The notes: generated by a model not told the origin, from the sequence alone. A DNA stretch of 27,712 nt from Coprobacillus sp. (GCA_021203745.1 JAJQAP010000043.1:1-27712), one strand, 5' to 3'; positions 13,618 through 22,791 are shown, counted from the first letter of the stretch. Numbers and translations are program-made.

Positions 13618-14157
13618 ATGCTAAAAACAATTATTATCGTCTTCGTTGTTGCCGCAGTGGCTATATGCGGATTCCTCGTCGTCGACTCTGTGACCGTTGG
13701 CTCTGGCGTTTCCTCTGCCGTTGTTGATGACCTTGAAGGGTCCTTATATATAACTATCGAAGGACAGATTAAAAATGCTGGTACCTATTCGTTTAGTAGT
13801 GAAGATGTGACGATGAAAGACCTTATCAAAGCCGCTGGCGGAGTGACGGATATTGCTGATAGTAGAGCATACTATGAGAGTGCAGAACTCGTTGGAGGAG
13901 GATGCTACTACATCCCCTCGATGTATGATGAATCTGATTATTGCAATATAAGCGCCATCAGCAAGGTTAATCTCAATACTGGAGACAGTACAGAGCTTTC
14001 TCAACTCAGTGGTGTGGGTTCTTCAACTGCTGAAAAGATTATCGACTACAGAGAAGAGAATGGTGACTTTATGACCATTGAATCAATCGTCAATGTCTCT
14101 GGAATTGGTGATTCTCTTTACAACAAAATTAGAGATAACGTAATTCTTCACGAGTGA
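13618..14157 (+). CDS. comEA: Competence DNA receptor ComEA
   Basis: This 179-residue membrane-anchored protein has an N-terminal transmembrane helix (about residues 4-25), an SLBB-like domain (YITIEGQIKNAGTYSF to MKDLIKAAGGVTD) and a C-terminal tandem helix-hairpin-helix domain (SKVNLNTGDSTELSQLSGVGSSTAEKIIDYR and VNVSGIGDSLYNKI). ComEA binds incoming double-stranded DNA at the cell surface and passes it to ComEC. The ribosome site AGGAGG lies in a hairpin arm. The stop overlaps the comEC GTG start by 4 bases. comEB is absent between them. Confidence 0.96.
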   Translation: MLKTIIIVFVVAAVAICGFLVVDSVTVGSGVSSAVVDDLEGSLYITIEGQIKNAGTYSFSSEDVTMKDLIKAAGGVTDIADSRAYYESAELVGGGCYYIPSMYDESDYCNISAISKVNLNTGDSTELSQLSGVGSSTAEKIIDYREENGDFMTIESIVNVSGIGDSLYNKIRDNVILHE

Positions 14158-16181
14158 GTGTTGTTCTAGTTTTCTTTTCACTCTGGATTGGAGTGGTCCT
14201 TAAATATAGTCCTATCGTTCTTTGTGTACTCCTTGTTATTCTCCTTGTATTTGCCTTCTTAAAGTACAAAAAGAAGATAGGACTTATATGTTTAGGGGTT
14301 GCCATACTCGGTTTTGGAATTTCCTTTATCGATGTTAGTGCCAATCCAAAAGATGATGTATACTCGGGTTTTGTTATCGAGTCTAAATCGACATACTTTA
14401 TCTTTTACTCGTCACTTGAAAGAATGTATGTGTCTAGTTACGATAACACCTATGAGGTAGGAGACTATCTTGCTATTTGTGGGCAAAAAGAAGATCTTAC
14501 CTTTAAAACCCTTGAATCGTCATTTGATTTTGGTGAGTACCTTGAAAAAAAGGGTGTTACCTCTTCTTTAAAAGTAACTTCTATCGAAGTTAAGTTTGCC
14601 GCTCCCCTAAGACTTAACGAGATAAAGAATAACTTTCTAGATAATTTTGATGAAGATACCGCGAACTTCATCAATGCCCTCTTTTTCTCCTCGACGAGTG
14701 ATGGAGAACTATCCACAAATCTTACCACCTTACACCTATCGCGGTTTGCTTCCGCTTCAGGCTTATACATTTACGCTTTTATCAATGCCCTTGTTTACCT
14801 GTTTTCCTTTATCCTGCCAAAGAAGTGGGCAAAAGTCTGCTCATTTATCCTGCTACTGCCATACTTCGTCTTGCTGTATCCCCGTTTTACAATCGTCAGG
14901 ATCTGTACGATGTATATCCTAAGGTGGATAAACGAGTACTGTTTAAAAAAGAGGTTTAGCTCTTTACAGCTTACCTCGATGGCGGGCTCTTTCTTCCTTC
15001 TCTTTAACCATTACCTCGCCCGTCAAGACTCCTTTATCCTTGGATTCTCTATCCCCTTTGTCTATTACTTTATTAATACGTCGTTACCAAAAATTAAAAA
15101 CCGTTTTGCGAAAAGATGCGTCAATACCCTTACGTTTGGAGTGTTCTTTATCCCCTTTGAAGCTTACTTTTACTCTTCAATTAATCTATTAACTTATCCC
15201 CTTCAGTTATTACTCACTCCATTCTTTGTAGTTTTAGCCTTTATGACACTACTCTGTCTATTTAAGGTCCCACTGTATGGAGCGGTTAATTGGTACACAG
15301 GACTTTTAAATAAAGGGTGTTCTTGGCTAACTAAGATTAATATATCCTTTTACTGCCCCTCTTTCTCTCCTTGGATAATCTTTGCCTTTATCGCTCTATT
15401 CTTCTTACTGCTTTACTTTATCCAGATTAAGCATAAACCACTAATTAAGTTAAGTGCGACCCTCCTTATTGGTATTACCTTATTTGAAGTGGTACCAATT
15501 ACTAACTATGTTTCCGATGAAGTTGTCTTTATCGATGTAGGACAAGGTGATTCCACCTTAATTAGGATTAAAAATAGGGCGGTCTTAATCGATACAGGTG
15601 GGCTGCGTAATACTGATATTGCAACAGACGTCCTGATACCCCTATTTAAAAAAGAGAGAATATATTCTCTTGATTGTGTCTTTATTACCCATGATGACTA
15701 CGACCATGATGGGGCACTAGCTAGTCTTTGTGATAACTTCACTGTTAAAAATGTCATCAGTTATGGAACATATACAGAGCCTATTACTATAGGTGGAGTT
15801 ACCTTTACAAACTATAACGATAACGCGCCAAATCACAAAGAGGAAAACGATAGATCTTTAGTGCTCGGTTGGCATTTAATGGACCTAGACTTCCTAGTGA
15901 TGGGAGATGCCACTACAAATGTGGAGTATGAGATTATGGATAACTACGATTCTATCCCCTGTGATGTCTTAAAAGTGGGGCACCACGGTTCTTCAACTTC
16001 CTCAAGTGATGAGTTTATCCGCTACCTCGATCCTAATGATGCAATTATCTCATGTGGGCTCAATAACTCTTATGGACATCCAACTAATCAAACACTAGAA
16101 ACCCTAAATAAATATGGGGTAAACATCTATAGGACGGATTTAGAAGGATCAATTAGATATTTTAAATATTCTTTGTGGTAG
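14154..16181 (+). CDS. comEC: DNA uptake channel ComEC
   Basis: This 675-residue protein has an N-terminal membrane region, a short soluble OB-like part (about 65-140, EVGDYLAICGQ, DFGEYLEKKGV), the multi-helix Competence domain (about 170-440) and a C-terminal metallo-beta-lactamase-type domain (from about 455: VFIDVGQGDSTLIRI, LIDTGG, THDDYDHDGAL, VGHHGSSTS). ComEC forms the channel for single-stranded DNA, and the C-terminal domain is thought to degrade the other strand. The metal-binding motif is intact. It is slightly short for the family but complete. The GTG start at 14154 is coupled to comEA. With comEA it implies capacity for transformation, though other competence genes are not in this window. 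Confidence 0.95.
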   Translation: MSVVLVFFSLWIGVVLKYSPIVLCVLLVILLVFAFLKYKKKIGLICLGVAILGFGISFIDVSANPKDDVYSGFVIESKSTYFIFYSSLERMYVSSYDNTYEVGDYLAICGQKEDLTFKTLESSFDFGEYLEKKGVTSSLKVTSIEVKFAAPLRLNEIKNNFLDNFDEDTANFINALFFSSTSDGELSTNLTTLHLSRFASASGLYIYAFINALVYLFSFILPKKWAKVCSFILLLPYFVLLYPRFTIVRICTMYILRWINEYCLKKRFSSLQLTSMAGSFFLLFNHYLARQDSFILGFSIPFVYYFINTSLPKIKNRFAKRCVNTLTFGVFFIPFEAYFYSSINLLTYPLQLLLTPFFVVLAFMTLLCLFKVPLYGAVNWYTGLLNKGCSWLTKINISFYCPSFSPWIIFAFIALFFLLLYFIQIKHKPLIKLSATLLIGITLFEVVPITNYVSDEVVFIDVGQGDSTLIRIKNRAVLIDTGGLRNTDIATDVLIPLFKKERIYSLDCVFITHDDYDHDGALASLCDNFTVKNVISYGTYTEPITIGGVTFTNYNDNAPNHKEENDRSLVLGWHLMDLDFLVMGDATTNVEYEIMDNYDSIPCDVLKVGHHGSSTSSSDEFIRYLDPNDAIISCGLNNSYGHPTNQTLETLNKYGVNIYRTDLEGSIRYFKYSLW

Positions 16182-16198
16182 AAGCCTTCATACTTTAC

Positions 16199-16204
16199 TA
16201 TAAT
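16199..16204 (+). promoter_or_regulatory. -10 box of holA predicting a leaderless mRNA
   Basis: A consensus TATAAT ends 7 bases before the A of the holA ATG, so the expected first transcribed base is the start codon itself. No good -35 is visible, and no ribosome site lies between the box and the ATG. Confidence 0.6.
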
Positions 16205-16210
16205 TAAAGT

Positions 16211-17194
16211 ATGATTTGTCTAATCTATGGATCTCAAATAGCGACGATTAAAACGAGAGAGAAGCGTCTTGTTAATGAGTTTTTAGACACTCCTGATGAA
16301 TTTAACTTTGTAAGACTCAGTGGACAAGAAGTGACTGTCCAAGATATCGTTGAGGAGTGCCGCTCCCTCCCACTTGGATACGATAAAAAAGTCGTTATCG
16401 TCGAAGACGCCTATTTTCTTACTAAGCCAAAACCAAAGGTTAGTATTGAATCGCTTCAAGACTATGACAAATTAAAAAAATACCTAGAGACTAATAATCC
16501 CGATACAGTGTTAATCCTTGCCGTTACCGCTTCTTCAATTGATAAATCAAATGAGTTTTATCAAGCGATTATTAAGCAAGAGGATTATAGGGAGTACGCT
16601 CTCGCGGAGCCCACAAAAGATGAATACGTTACCTATGTTACTCAACACTTTAATCAGAGATTAAACTCTAAGATTACAAGAGAGGCAGTGGATGAACTTA
16701 TCGCTCGTGTGGGTAATGATCTCGTCAGTTTTCAAAATAACGCCAATAAACTCGTCGCTTATAAAAATGGAGAGACGATAACATATGAAGATGTATGTTT
16801 ACTCGTTACCCCTCCATTAGAAGATAATGCCTTTCAAATCTTTAATAACCTCATAAGAGGGAAAAATAGAGAGGCACTTTCTATCTATCGAGATTTAAAA
16901 ACACAAAATGTGGAAGTAATAACGCTTATTAGTATGCTCGCTAACCAGTTTAGACTCTTAAACGAAGTATCTTACCTTGCTAAAAAGAAATATAGTGATG
17001 AAGAGATTGCTAAAGAATTATCGCTCTCTTCAACAAGAGCAAAGATCCTCCATGGTAATATGCGCTACATCTCCTCAGACTGTATAAATAAAACCCTTGA
17101 AGAGTTATATAAACTCGATTACGACATAAAAAGCGGATCCGTGGACCGCTTCTATATGTTTGAACTTTATCTAGTAAACTTTAGACCTTATTAG
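16211..17194 (+). CDS. holA: DNA polymerase III delta subunit
   Basis: This 327-residue protein matches HolA: an N-terminal AAA+-like domain beginning MICLIYGSQIATIKTREKRLV, the VVIVEDAYFL strand, the middle segment REYALAEPTKDEYVTYVTQHF, then the lid and C-terminal collar (AFQIFNNLIRGKNREALSIYRDLK, LANQFRLLNEVSYLAKK, LEELYKLDYDIKSGSVD). Delta opens the sliding clamp within the clamp loader. It follows comEC as in Bacillus but has its own -10 directly at the start codon and no ribosome site. Its stop overlaps that of convergent rpsT. Confidence 0.95.
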   Translation: MICLIYGSQIATIKTREKRLVNEFLDTPDEFNFVRLSGQEVTVQDIVEECRSLPLGYDKKVVIVEDAYFLTKPKPKVSIESLQDYDKLKKYLETNNPDTVLILAVTASSIDKSNEFYQAIIKQEDYREYALAEPTKDEYVTYVTQHFNQRLNSKITREAVDELIARVGNDLVSFQNNANKLVAYKNGETITYEDVCLLVTPPLEDNAFQIFNNLIRGKNREALSIYRDLKTQNVEVITLISMLANQFRLLNEVSYLAKKKYSDEEIAKELSLSSTRAKILHGNMRYISSDCINKTLEELYKLDYDIKSGSVDRFYMFELYLVNFRPY

Positions 17195-17457
17195 ACTTTT
17201 AAACTATTTACTAAATTCTGTAAGCTACTCTTTTGTCTTGAAACAGTGTTTTTCTTATAAACACCATCATTATAAGATTTATCGATTAAACGGAAAGCTT
17301 CTTTTAAAAGGATTTCAGCATTTTCTAAATCGCCATTTTGGACCGCCACTCTAACTTTTTTAGAAGCAGTTCTGACACTGGACTTAATTGAGGCATTTCT
17401 CTCTCTTGCTTTCTCGTTTGTTTTAATTCTTTCTTTACTCGACTTAATGTTTGCCAT
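17191..17457 (-). CDS. rpsT: Ribosomal protein S20
   Basis: This 88-residue basic protein matches S20: MANIKSSKERIKTNEKARERNASIKSS..., then a helix bundle through LKEAFRLIDKSYNDGVYKKNTVSRQKSSLQNLVNSL. It binds 16S rRNA in the small subunit. It is on the minus strand next to holA, the arrangement common in Firmicutes. AAAGGAT precedes the ATG. The stop codon overlaps the holA stop by 3 bases, an unusually tight convergent pair with no room for a separate terminator. Confidence 0.97.
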   Translation of the reverse strand: MANIKSSKERIKTNEKARERNASIKSSVRTASKKVRVAVQNGDLENAEILLKEAFRLIDKSYNDGVYKKNTVSRQKSSLQNLVNSLKV

Positions 17458-17484
17458 TTCTTTATCCTTTCAATTCAACTAATA

Positions 17485-17513
17485 AAATTATCAAATGTTA
17501 GTCCTAAAATCAA
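17485..17513 (-). promoter_or_regulatory. Possible rpsT promoter
   Basis: On the minus strand TTGATT, 17 bases, and TAATTT preceded by TGA form a moderate promoter with an extended -10. Confidence 0.45.
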
Positions 17514-17528
17514 TAAAAATATTTATGT

Positions 17529-17556
17529 TTGTTTATTTATTTAATAAAATTACAAT
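17529..17556 (+). promoter_or_regulatory. Putative fmt promoter
   Basis: TTGTTT (17529-17534), a 16-base spacer and TACAAT (17551-17556). The predicted start at about 17563 leaves a leader of only about 11 bases. Confidence 0.55.
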
Positions 17557-17573
17557 AAATAAGGGTAAAGAAA

Positions 17574-18512
17574 ATGAAACATTCTTCTAAGAAAATACTA
17601 TATTTTGGAACCCCGAAGGTTAGTGCCGGCCTTCTTGAGGCACTCATTAAAGAAGGTTTTAATATTATTGGTCTAGTGACGAGCCTAGATAAAGAGGTAG
17701 GAAGAAACAAAGAAAAAGAAATTGTCCCCACAAAAGAAGTGGCGTTAAGATATAACATTCCTGTCTATCAAGTAGCAAAGTTAAAAGACGATTATTCTTT
17801 TATTGAAGACCTTAAGCCAGATATCATCTTAACTTTCTCTTTTGGACAGATTATTCCGCAAGTGGTACTCGATATACCTAAAGTTGGTTGTTTAAATGTC
17901 CATGGATCTCTCCTTCCTAAATATCGAGGTGCCTCTCCTATACAAGCCGCGCTTATTAACCGAGAAAAAGTTACCGGAGTGTCTCTAATGGAGATGACTA
18001 AAAAGATGGATGCAGGAAAAGTATACGCCACAAAAGAGATAGCGATAGAAGAAAACGAAAATAGCACAACGTTATTTAAAAAACTAGAAAACGCGGCCAT
18101 AGAATTAACCATAGATAAACTCGATGATTACCTAGAAGGAAGACTTATAGGTCAAGAGCAAAACGAAGAAGAAGCGACATTCTGCTATACGATAAAACCA
18201 GAAGAAGAGAAACTAAATCTAGAACTCGATAAGGAGCATTTAATTGGTTGGATTTATGCTTTAAGCGATAATCCAGGTGGATATCTATATCTCGATAATA
18301 AAAAGCTCAAGATCTTTGAAGCAAAAGTGGTGTCTAGTGAAACTAACTATCAAGTAGGGACCATTATTCAAGCGAGTAAACAAGGTTTATATCTTCAAGT
18401 TAGTGATGGAGTTTTATCTTTACTCTCTTTACAACTTGAAGGAAAAAAGAGAGTGGACTATCTCTCCTTTATAAATGGACATCAAGACCTTGAAGGGAAA
18501 GTGCTTCACTGA
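17574..18512 (+). CDS. fmt: Methionyl-tRNA formyltransferase
   Basis: This 312-residue enzyme transfers a formyl group from 10-formyl-tetrahydrofolate to initiator Met-tRNA. The catalytic Rossmann domain has ILYFGTPKVSAGLLEAL, then the active-site stretch LNVHGSLLPKYRGASPIQ (Asn108, His110) and MDAGKV (Asp146). The C-terminal OB-fold tRNA-binding domain (from about residue 205) includes NPGGYLYLDNKKLKIFEAKV. It usually neighbours def or priA; here it is coupled by a one-base overlap to the nuclease-helicase gene. Confidence 0.97.
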   Translation: MKHSSKKILYFGTPKVSAGLLEALIKEGFNIIGLVTSLDKEVGRNKEKEIVPTKEVALRYNIPVYQVAKLKDDYSFIEDLKPDIILTFSFGQIIPQVVLDIPKVGCLNVHGSLLPKYRGASPIQAALINREKVTGVSLMEMTKKMDAGKVYATKEIAIEENENSTTLFKKLENAAIELTIDKLDDYLEGRLIGQEQNEEEATFCYTIKPEEEKLNLELDKEHLIGWIYALSDNPGGYLYLDNKKLKIFEAKVVSSETNYQVGTIIQASKQGLYLQVSDGVLSLLSLQLEGKKRVDYLSFINGHQDLEGKVLH

Positions 18513-20851
18513 TGGAAACCACTTTAAAATTATCTGTCCATCAACTTGTGGATTTTCTTCTAAGAAGAGGAAGTATTGATAATAGAGTGTATAACGAAAG
18601 GACGATGGAGGAAGGAACAAGACTTCATTCTTTAAGAGAAAAAAGTGTTAAGTACTTCTTAACGGAATATAACTTAAAAAGCGAGTTTCATATTGGGGAT
18701 ATAACGATAATTCTAGAGGGTCGCGCGGATGGTATTTTAAAAGAAGGACCATTCTATATTATCGATGAGATAAAAAGTACAAATGCCAACCTTGAAGAAT
18801 TTGAAGAGACTCAGCATGACTGGCATCTTGGACAAGCAAAATGCTACGCCTATATGTTTTCTAAAGAGAGAAATCTTAATCAAATAGGAATTCATATTAC
18901 CTATCTAGAACAAGGTGAAGACAAATCACTCCATAAAGAATATACCTTCAGCTTTGAAGAGCTAGAAGATTATGTCTATGACCTATTAAACGAGTATCTT
19001 GATTTCTATAAAATCATTGAAAATCACTATGTCGATAAAGAAGCTTCTATCAATACACTAGATTTTCCTTTTAACGACTTAAGAAAAGGACAAGAAAATC
19101 TTATTAGAGCGGCATATGAGGTCGCCAAAACTGGTGGCACCCTCTTTTGCGAGGCTCCAACAGGGATAGGGAAAACCATGGCTACCCTTTACCCATACAT
19201 CAAATATATGGGAGAGGATGTCTCTAACAAAGTGTTTTATCTCACCGCGAAAAACTCCGGAAAAGAAGCCGCAAAAAACGCTGTGGAAACACTCTCTTCA
19301 AAAGGTCTCGATGTTAAAACAAGTGTGCTAAGTGCTAAAGAAAAAATCTGTTTTACCAAGGGTGCGGAGTGTAACCCTGATGAATGTATATACGCAAAAA
19401 ACTATTACTCAAAGATAAAAGAAGCAATAACATTTGCTCTCCATCACGGCAATATGTTTGACTTTGATACCATCTCTTATATCGCTGAGTACTTTGAAGT
19501 TTGTCCTTTTGAATTACAGTTAGACTTAACCGATTATACAGATGTTATTATCTGCGATTATAACTATGTCTTTGATCCTATCTCTCACCTTAAAGGAGTC
19601 TTTGATATGGGAGATACGAACTATCTCTTACTTGTGGATGAAGCCCATAATCTCGTGGAAAGAAGTAAGGATATGTACTCCGCGCTGGTCTCAGAACTCA
19701 CTCTTATAGCGGCGATAGAAAAAGTAGAAAACCAAAAGAAAAATCCTTTTAAAAGGGCGATAAATAAGCTCAAAAAGATGTATGAATTTATCGAAGAAGT
19801 CTATTCAGGAGATGAAGAATATGTCGAAATCCCTTCTCCCAGTCAACTAGAGGTTGAACTAGATTATTTATATAACTTTGTCTCTTCTTACCAGAAGATC
19901 AGTAAAGACTATAAAGGGAAAATCGATAAAGAAATTAAAGACCTATATCTCGAGGTTTATCGTTTTACAAGAATCTATGAAATAACTGAAAAATCAAACG
20001 TTAAATATTATGTTCATTTTACCCCAAATGTGGAGTTAAAAATCTACACTCTTGATCCAGCCTTCTTTTTAAGTGATACGATGGCCTACTTTAAATCGAG
20101 AGTCTTATTCAGTGCAACACTATCTCCAAGCGACTACTACATGAAGGTTTTAGGAGGAGATAAATACGATAAGTATCTCTCTTTACCCTCTCCATTTCCA
20201 AAAGAGAACTTTAAAGTTATTGTGGCACCAAACGTTTCTACCCGTTATAGGTATCGAGAGAATGGTTATGATAATGTTGTTTCCTATATAAAAGCCTTTG
20301 TTTCAGGAAAAGTTGGTAACTACTTTGTCTTTTTCCCATCTTATGAGTATATGGAAAATATCGTTTCAAGGTTTGACTCTTCTGATATCAACCTCTTTAT
20401 CCAGCAAAAGGATATGAGTGAAAAAGATAGAAGTGAATTCCTTTCTAACTTTATGATAAATCCAGAAAAGACCACCTTAGGCTTTGTAGTGATGGGTTCA
20501 ATCTTTTCAGAAGGGATAGACCTAACCTTTGATCGTCTTATTGGTGTCTGTATTGTGGGAGTGGGTCTTCCTAGAATTAACTATGAATCAGACTTAATTA
20601 GAGACTATTACAACTCGTATGAGCTAGATGGATACTCCTATGCTTATAAAAACCCAGGTATCAATAAAGTGATGCAGGCAATGGGAAGAGTTATAAGAAG
20701 TGAATCCGATGTTGGGGTGGGTCTACTCATCGACGACCGATATTCTAAAGAGTATAAAAACTTTGTTTCAAGTGTTTGGCCAAATAATGTATCGGCCTAT
20801 TCTAGCGGTCAAATTGAAAAGATAGTGAAAGACTTTTTTAAAGATAAATAG
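18512..20851 (+). CDS. Nuclease-helicase: PD-(D/E)XK domain fused to DinG/XPD-like Fe-S helicase
   Basis: This 779-residue protein has two parts. Residues 1-160 look like a Cas4/RecB-type nuclease: GTRLH (His39), GRADGI (Asp73), DEIKST (Glu86, Lys88) and QAKCYAYM (a QxxxY motif, Gln108 and Tyr112). From about 185 it is a Rad3/XPD/DinG superfamily 2 helicase: Walker A EAPTGIGKT (214-222), four Cys in the Fe-S region (Cys280, Cys287, Cys292, Cys331), DEAH (376-379), SATLSP, and motif VI QAMGRVIRSESD. It probably unwinds damaged or blocked DNA 5' to 3' and trims it. Such fusions are known in Firmicutes but poorly studied. No cas genes are nearby, so a repair role is more likely than CRISPR. It overlaps fmt by one base. 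Confidence 0.9.
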   Translation: METTLKLSVHQLVDFLLRRGSIDNRVYNERTMEEGTRLHSLREKSVKYFLTEYNLKSEFHIGDITIILEGRADGILKEGPFYIIDEIKSTNANLEEFEETQHDWHLGQAKCYAYMFSKERNLNQIGIHITYLEQGEDKSLHKEYTFSFEELEDYVYDLLNEYLDFYKIIENHYVDKEASINTLDFPFNDLRKGQENLIRAAYEVAKTGGTLFCEAPTGIGKTMATLYPYIKYMGEDVSNKVFYLTAKNSGKEAAKNAVETLSSKGLDVKTSVLSAKEKICFTKGAECNPDECIYAKNYYSKIKEAITFALHHGNMFDFDTISYIAEYFEVCPFELQLDLTDYTDVIICDYNYVFDPISHLKGVFDMGDTNYLLLVDEAHNLVERSKDMYSALVSELTLIAAIEKVENQKKNPFKRAINKLKKMYEFIEEVYSGDEEYVEIPSPSQLEVELDYLYNFVSSYQKISKDYKGKIDKEIKDLYLEVYRFTRIYEITEKSNVKYYVHFTPNVELKIYTLDPAFFLSDTMAYFKSRVLFSATLSPSDYYMKVLGGDKYDKYLSLPSPFPKENFKVIVAPNVSTRYRYRENGYDNVVSYIKAFVSGKVGNYFVFFPSYEYMENIVSRFDSSDINLFIQQKDMSEKDRSEFLSNFMINPEKTTLGFVVMGSIFSEGIDLTFDRLIGVCIVGVGLPRINYESDLIRDYYNSYELDGYSYAYKNPGINKVMQAMGRVIRSESDVGVGLLIDDRYSKEYKNFVSSVWPNNVSAYSSGQIEKIVKDFFKDK

Positions 20852-20887
20852 CTATTATAAATGCTTTTATTAAGAATTAATAAAATA

Positions 20888-20896
20888 TGGTATAAT
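20888..20896 (+). promoter_or_regulatory. Extended -10 of lepA predicting a leaderless mRNA
   Basis: TG, G and TATAAT (20891-20896) form an extended -10. The expected start at 20903-20904 coincides with the lepA ATG, and no ribosome site is present. Confidence 0.65.
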
Positions 20897-20903
20897 ACGA
20901 TTT

Positions 20904-22724
20904 ATGGATTACGATAAATCAAAAATAAGAAACTTCTCTATTGTCGCCCATATTGATCATGGTAAATCCACCCTGGCGGATCGCATTTTAGAGCAGACTG
21001 GCGCGGTTGCCCCTCGCGATATGAAAGAGCAGCTCCTCGATACGATGGACCTAGAAAGAGAAAGAGGAATTACGATTAAACTAAACGCGGTAACTCTTTC
21101 CTATAAAGCAGATGATGGAGAGACTTATATCTTTAACTTAATCGACACTCCTGGGCATGTTGACTTTTCCTATGAAGTATCAAGATCTCTTGCCGCTTGT
21201 GAAGGTGCGCTTCTTGTGGTGGATGCGACACAAGGAGTAGAAGCTCAAACCCTTGCTAATGTCTATCTCTGTGTCGATAATAACCTAGAAATAATTCCTG
21301 TCATCAATAAGATTGATCTTCCTAGTGCGGATGTTGATAGGGTGAAAAAAGATATCGAGACGAGAGTGGGGATAGACTGTACAAATGCATTAGAGGTAAG
21401 TGCAAAAACAGGACAAAACGTCCATCAACTACTCGAAGCAATCGTCCACGATATACCCGCCCCTGGGGGAGAGGAGTCTAAACCATTAAAGGCTCTTGTC
21501 TTTGATTCCTACTACGATGCCTATCGAGGAGCGGTCATCCTTATCCGTATAATGGATGGATCTGTCAGTGTGGGGGATGAAATATATTTAATGGGTTCTA
21601 AAAAAGTCTATAAAGTAACAGAGTTAGGGATTAGAACTCCAGATGAAGTAAAACAAGAAACACTATACGCAGGAGAAGTTGGATATTTATGCGCACAAAT
21701 TAAAGATGTGAAAGATGTAAGACCTGGTGAAACAGTGACCTTACTTTCTAACCAAGCAACAGAGCCACTTCCTGGTTATAAACCTTTAACTCCAATGGTT
21801 TACTGTGGTTTGTATCCAGTCGACTCAAAAGACTATCAAGCCTTAAAAGACGCCCTAGAAAAGTTAGCGTTAAACGATGCTTCTTTAACCTATGCTCCTG
21901 AAACCTCTCAAGCCTTAGGTTTTGGTTTTCGATGTGGTTTTTTAGGATTACTTCATATGGATATAATCCAGGAAAGACTAGAAAGAGAATATAATCTAGA
22001 CCTTATTTTAAGTGCTCCTTCTGTTATATACCATGTCTTACTGACTAACGGAGAGATGATGGAACTAGATAACCCATGTCTACTCCCTGATATGAGTCGA
22101 GTAAAAGAAATAGAAGAGCCTTATGTAAAAGCTTCAATTATGACTCCTAGCGAGTATATAGGACCAATTATGGAACTATGCCAAGATAGAAGAGGAATAT
22201 ATCTAGACCTAGAATACTTTGATGATACGAGGATGATTATTACCTATGAATTGCCTCTTGCGGAGATAATTTATAACTTCTTTGATAAGTTAAAAAGCTG
22301 CACAAAAGGATATGCCTCTCTAGACTATGAATACTCCTCTTATAAAAAAGGAGACCTTGTTAAACTTGATATTTTACTTAATGGTCAGGTAGTGGACGCT
22401 TTAAGTTCAATCGTCTATCGACCTGATTCTTATAACCGAGGACTAGGGATAATTAGAAAGATTAAAAAGGTTATTCCTCGTCATCAATTTGAAATCCCTG
22501 TTCAAGCCGCAATCGGGGGAAAGATCATTGCTAGAGTGGATATAAAAGCGGTTAGAAAAGACGTACTTGCTAAATGTTACGGAGGTGATATCACCCGTAA
22601 AAAGAAGCTTTTAGAGAAGCAAAAAGAAGGGAAAAAGAGAATGAAAAAAATCGGTTCAATCGAAGTCCCTCAAGAAGCATTTATGTCGATTTTATCTATC
22701 GATGACCAGGATGATGAAGACTAG
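20904..22724 (+). CDS. lepA: Elongation factor 4 (LepA)
   Basis: This 606-residue translational GTPase has G1 AHIDHGKST (residues 15-23), G2 in RERGITIK, G3 DTPGHVDF, G4 NKID and G5 SAKTGQN. EF-G-like domains II, III and V follow, then the LepA-specific C-terminal domain (GKIIARVDIKAVRKDVLAKCYGGDITRKKKLLEKQKEGKKRMK). EF4 binds ribosomes and affects initiation and back-translocation. The start at 20904 fits the family N-terminus (IRNFSIVAHIDHGKST). It is transcribed alone from its own promoter and ends in a hairpin. Confidence 0.98.
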   Translation: MDYDKSKIRNFSIVAHIDHGKSTLADRILEQTGAVAPRDMKEQLLDTMDLERERGITIKLNAVTLSYKADDGETYIFNLIDTPGHVDFSYEVSRSLAACEGALLVVDATQGVEAQTLANVYLCVDNNLEIIPVINKIDLPSADVDRVKKDIETRVGIDCTNALEVSAKTGQNVHQLLEAIVHDIPAPGGEESKPLKALVFDSYYDAYRGAVILIRIMDGSVSVGDEIYLMGSKKVYKVTELGIRTPDEVKQETLYAGEVGYLCAQIKDVKDVRPGETVTLLSNQATEPLPGYKPLTPMVYCGLYPVDSKDYQALKDALEKLALNDASLTYAPETSQALGFGFRCGFLGLLHMDIIQERLEREYNLDLILSAPSVIYHVLLTNGEMMELDNPCLLPDMSRVKEIEEPYVKASIMTPSEYIGPIMELCQDRRGIYLDLEYFDDTRMIITYELPLAEIIYNFFDKLKSCTKGYASLDYEYSSYKKGDLVKLDILLNGQVVDALSSIVYRPDSYNRGLGIIRKIKKVIPRHQFEIPVQAAIGGKIIARVDIKAVRKDVLAKCYGGDITRKKKLLEKQKEGKKRMKKIGSIEVPQEAFMSILSIDDQDDED

Positions 22725-22727
22725 AGT

Positions 22728-22753
22728 CACTATTACTTGTAATAGTGCTTCTC
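22728..22753 (+). terminator. Likely terminator after lepA
   Basis: An 8-bp stem (CACTATTA at 22728-22735 with 22740-22747) and a CTTG loop. The tail CTTCTCTTA is only moderately T-rich, so termination may be weak. Confidence 0.55.
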
Positions 22754-22791
22754 TTAGTTAGATAAAAATTAGTAGTTTTTTAGTAATTTTA

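Noticed and set aside
14647..14922. 91-codon frame on the plus strand inside comEC
   Set aside because: It is out of frame with an intact, family-conserved comEC and has no ribosome site.
8464..18512. Mycoplasma-type genetic code (TGA as Trp)
   Set aside because: TGA ends alaS, comEA and fmt at family-appropriate lengths, and TGG is used for Trp.
18512..20851. CRISPR Cas4/Cas3 component
   Set aside because: The helicase part has the Fe-S DinG/XPD pattern and no HD domain, and there are no cas genes or arrays in the window.
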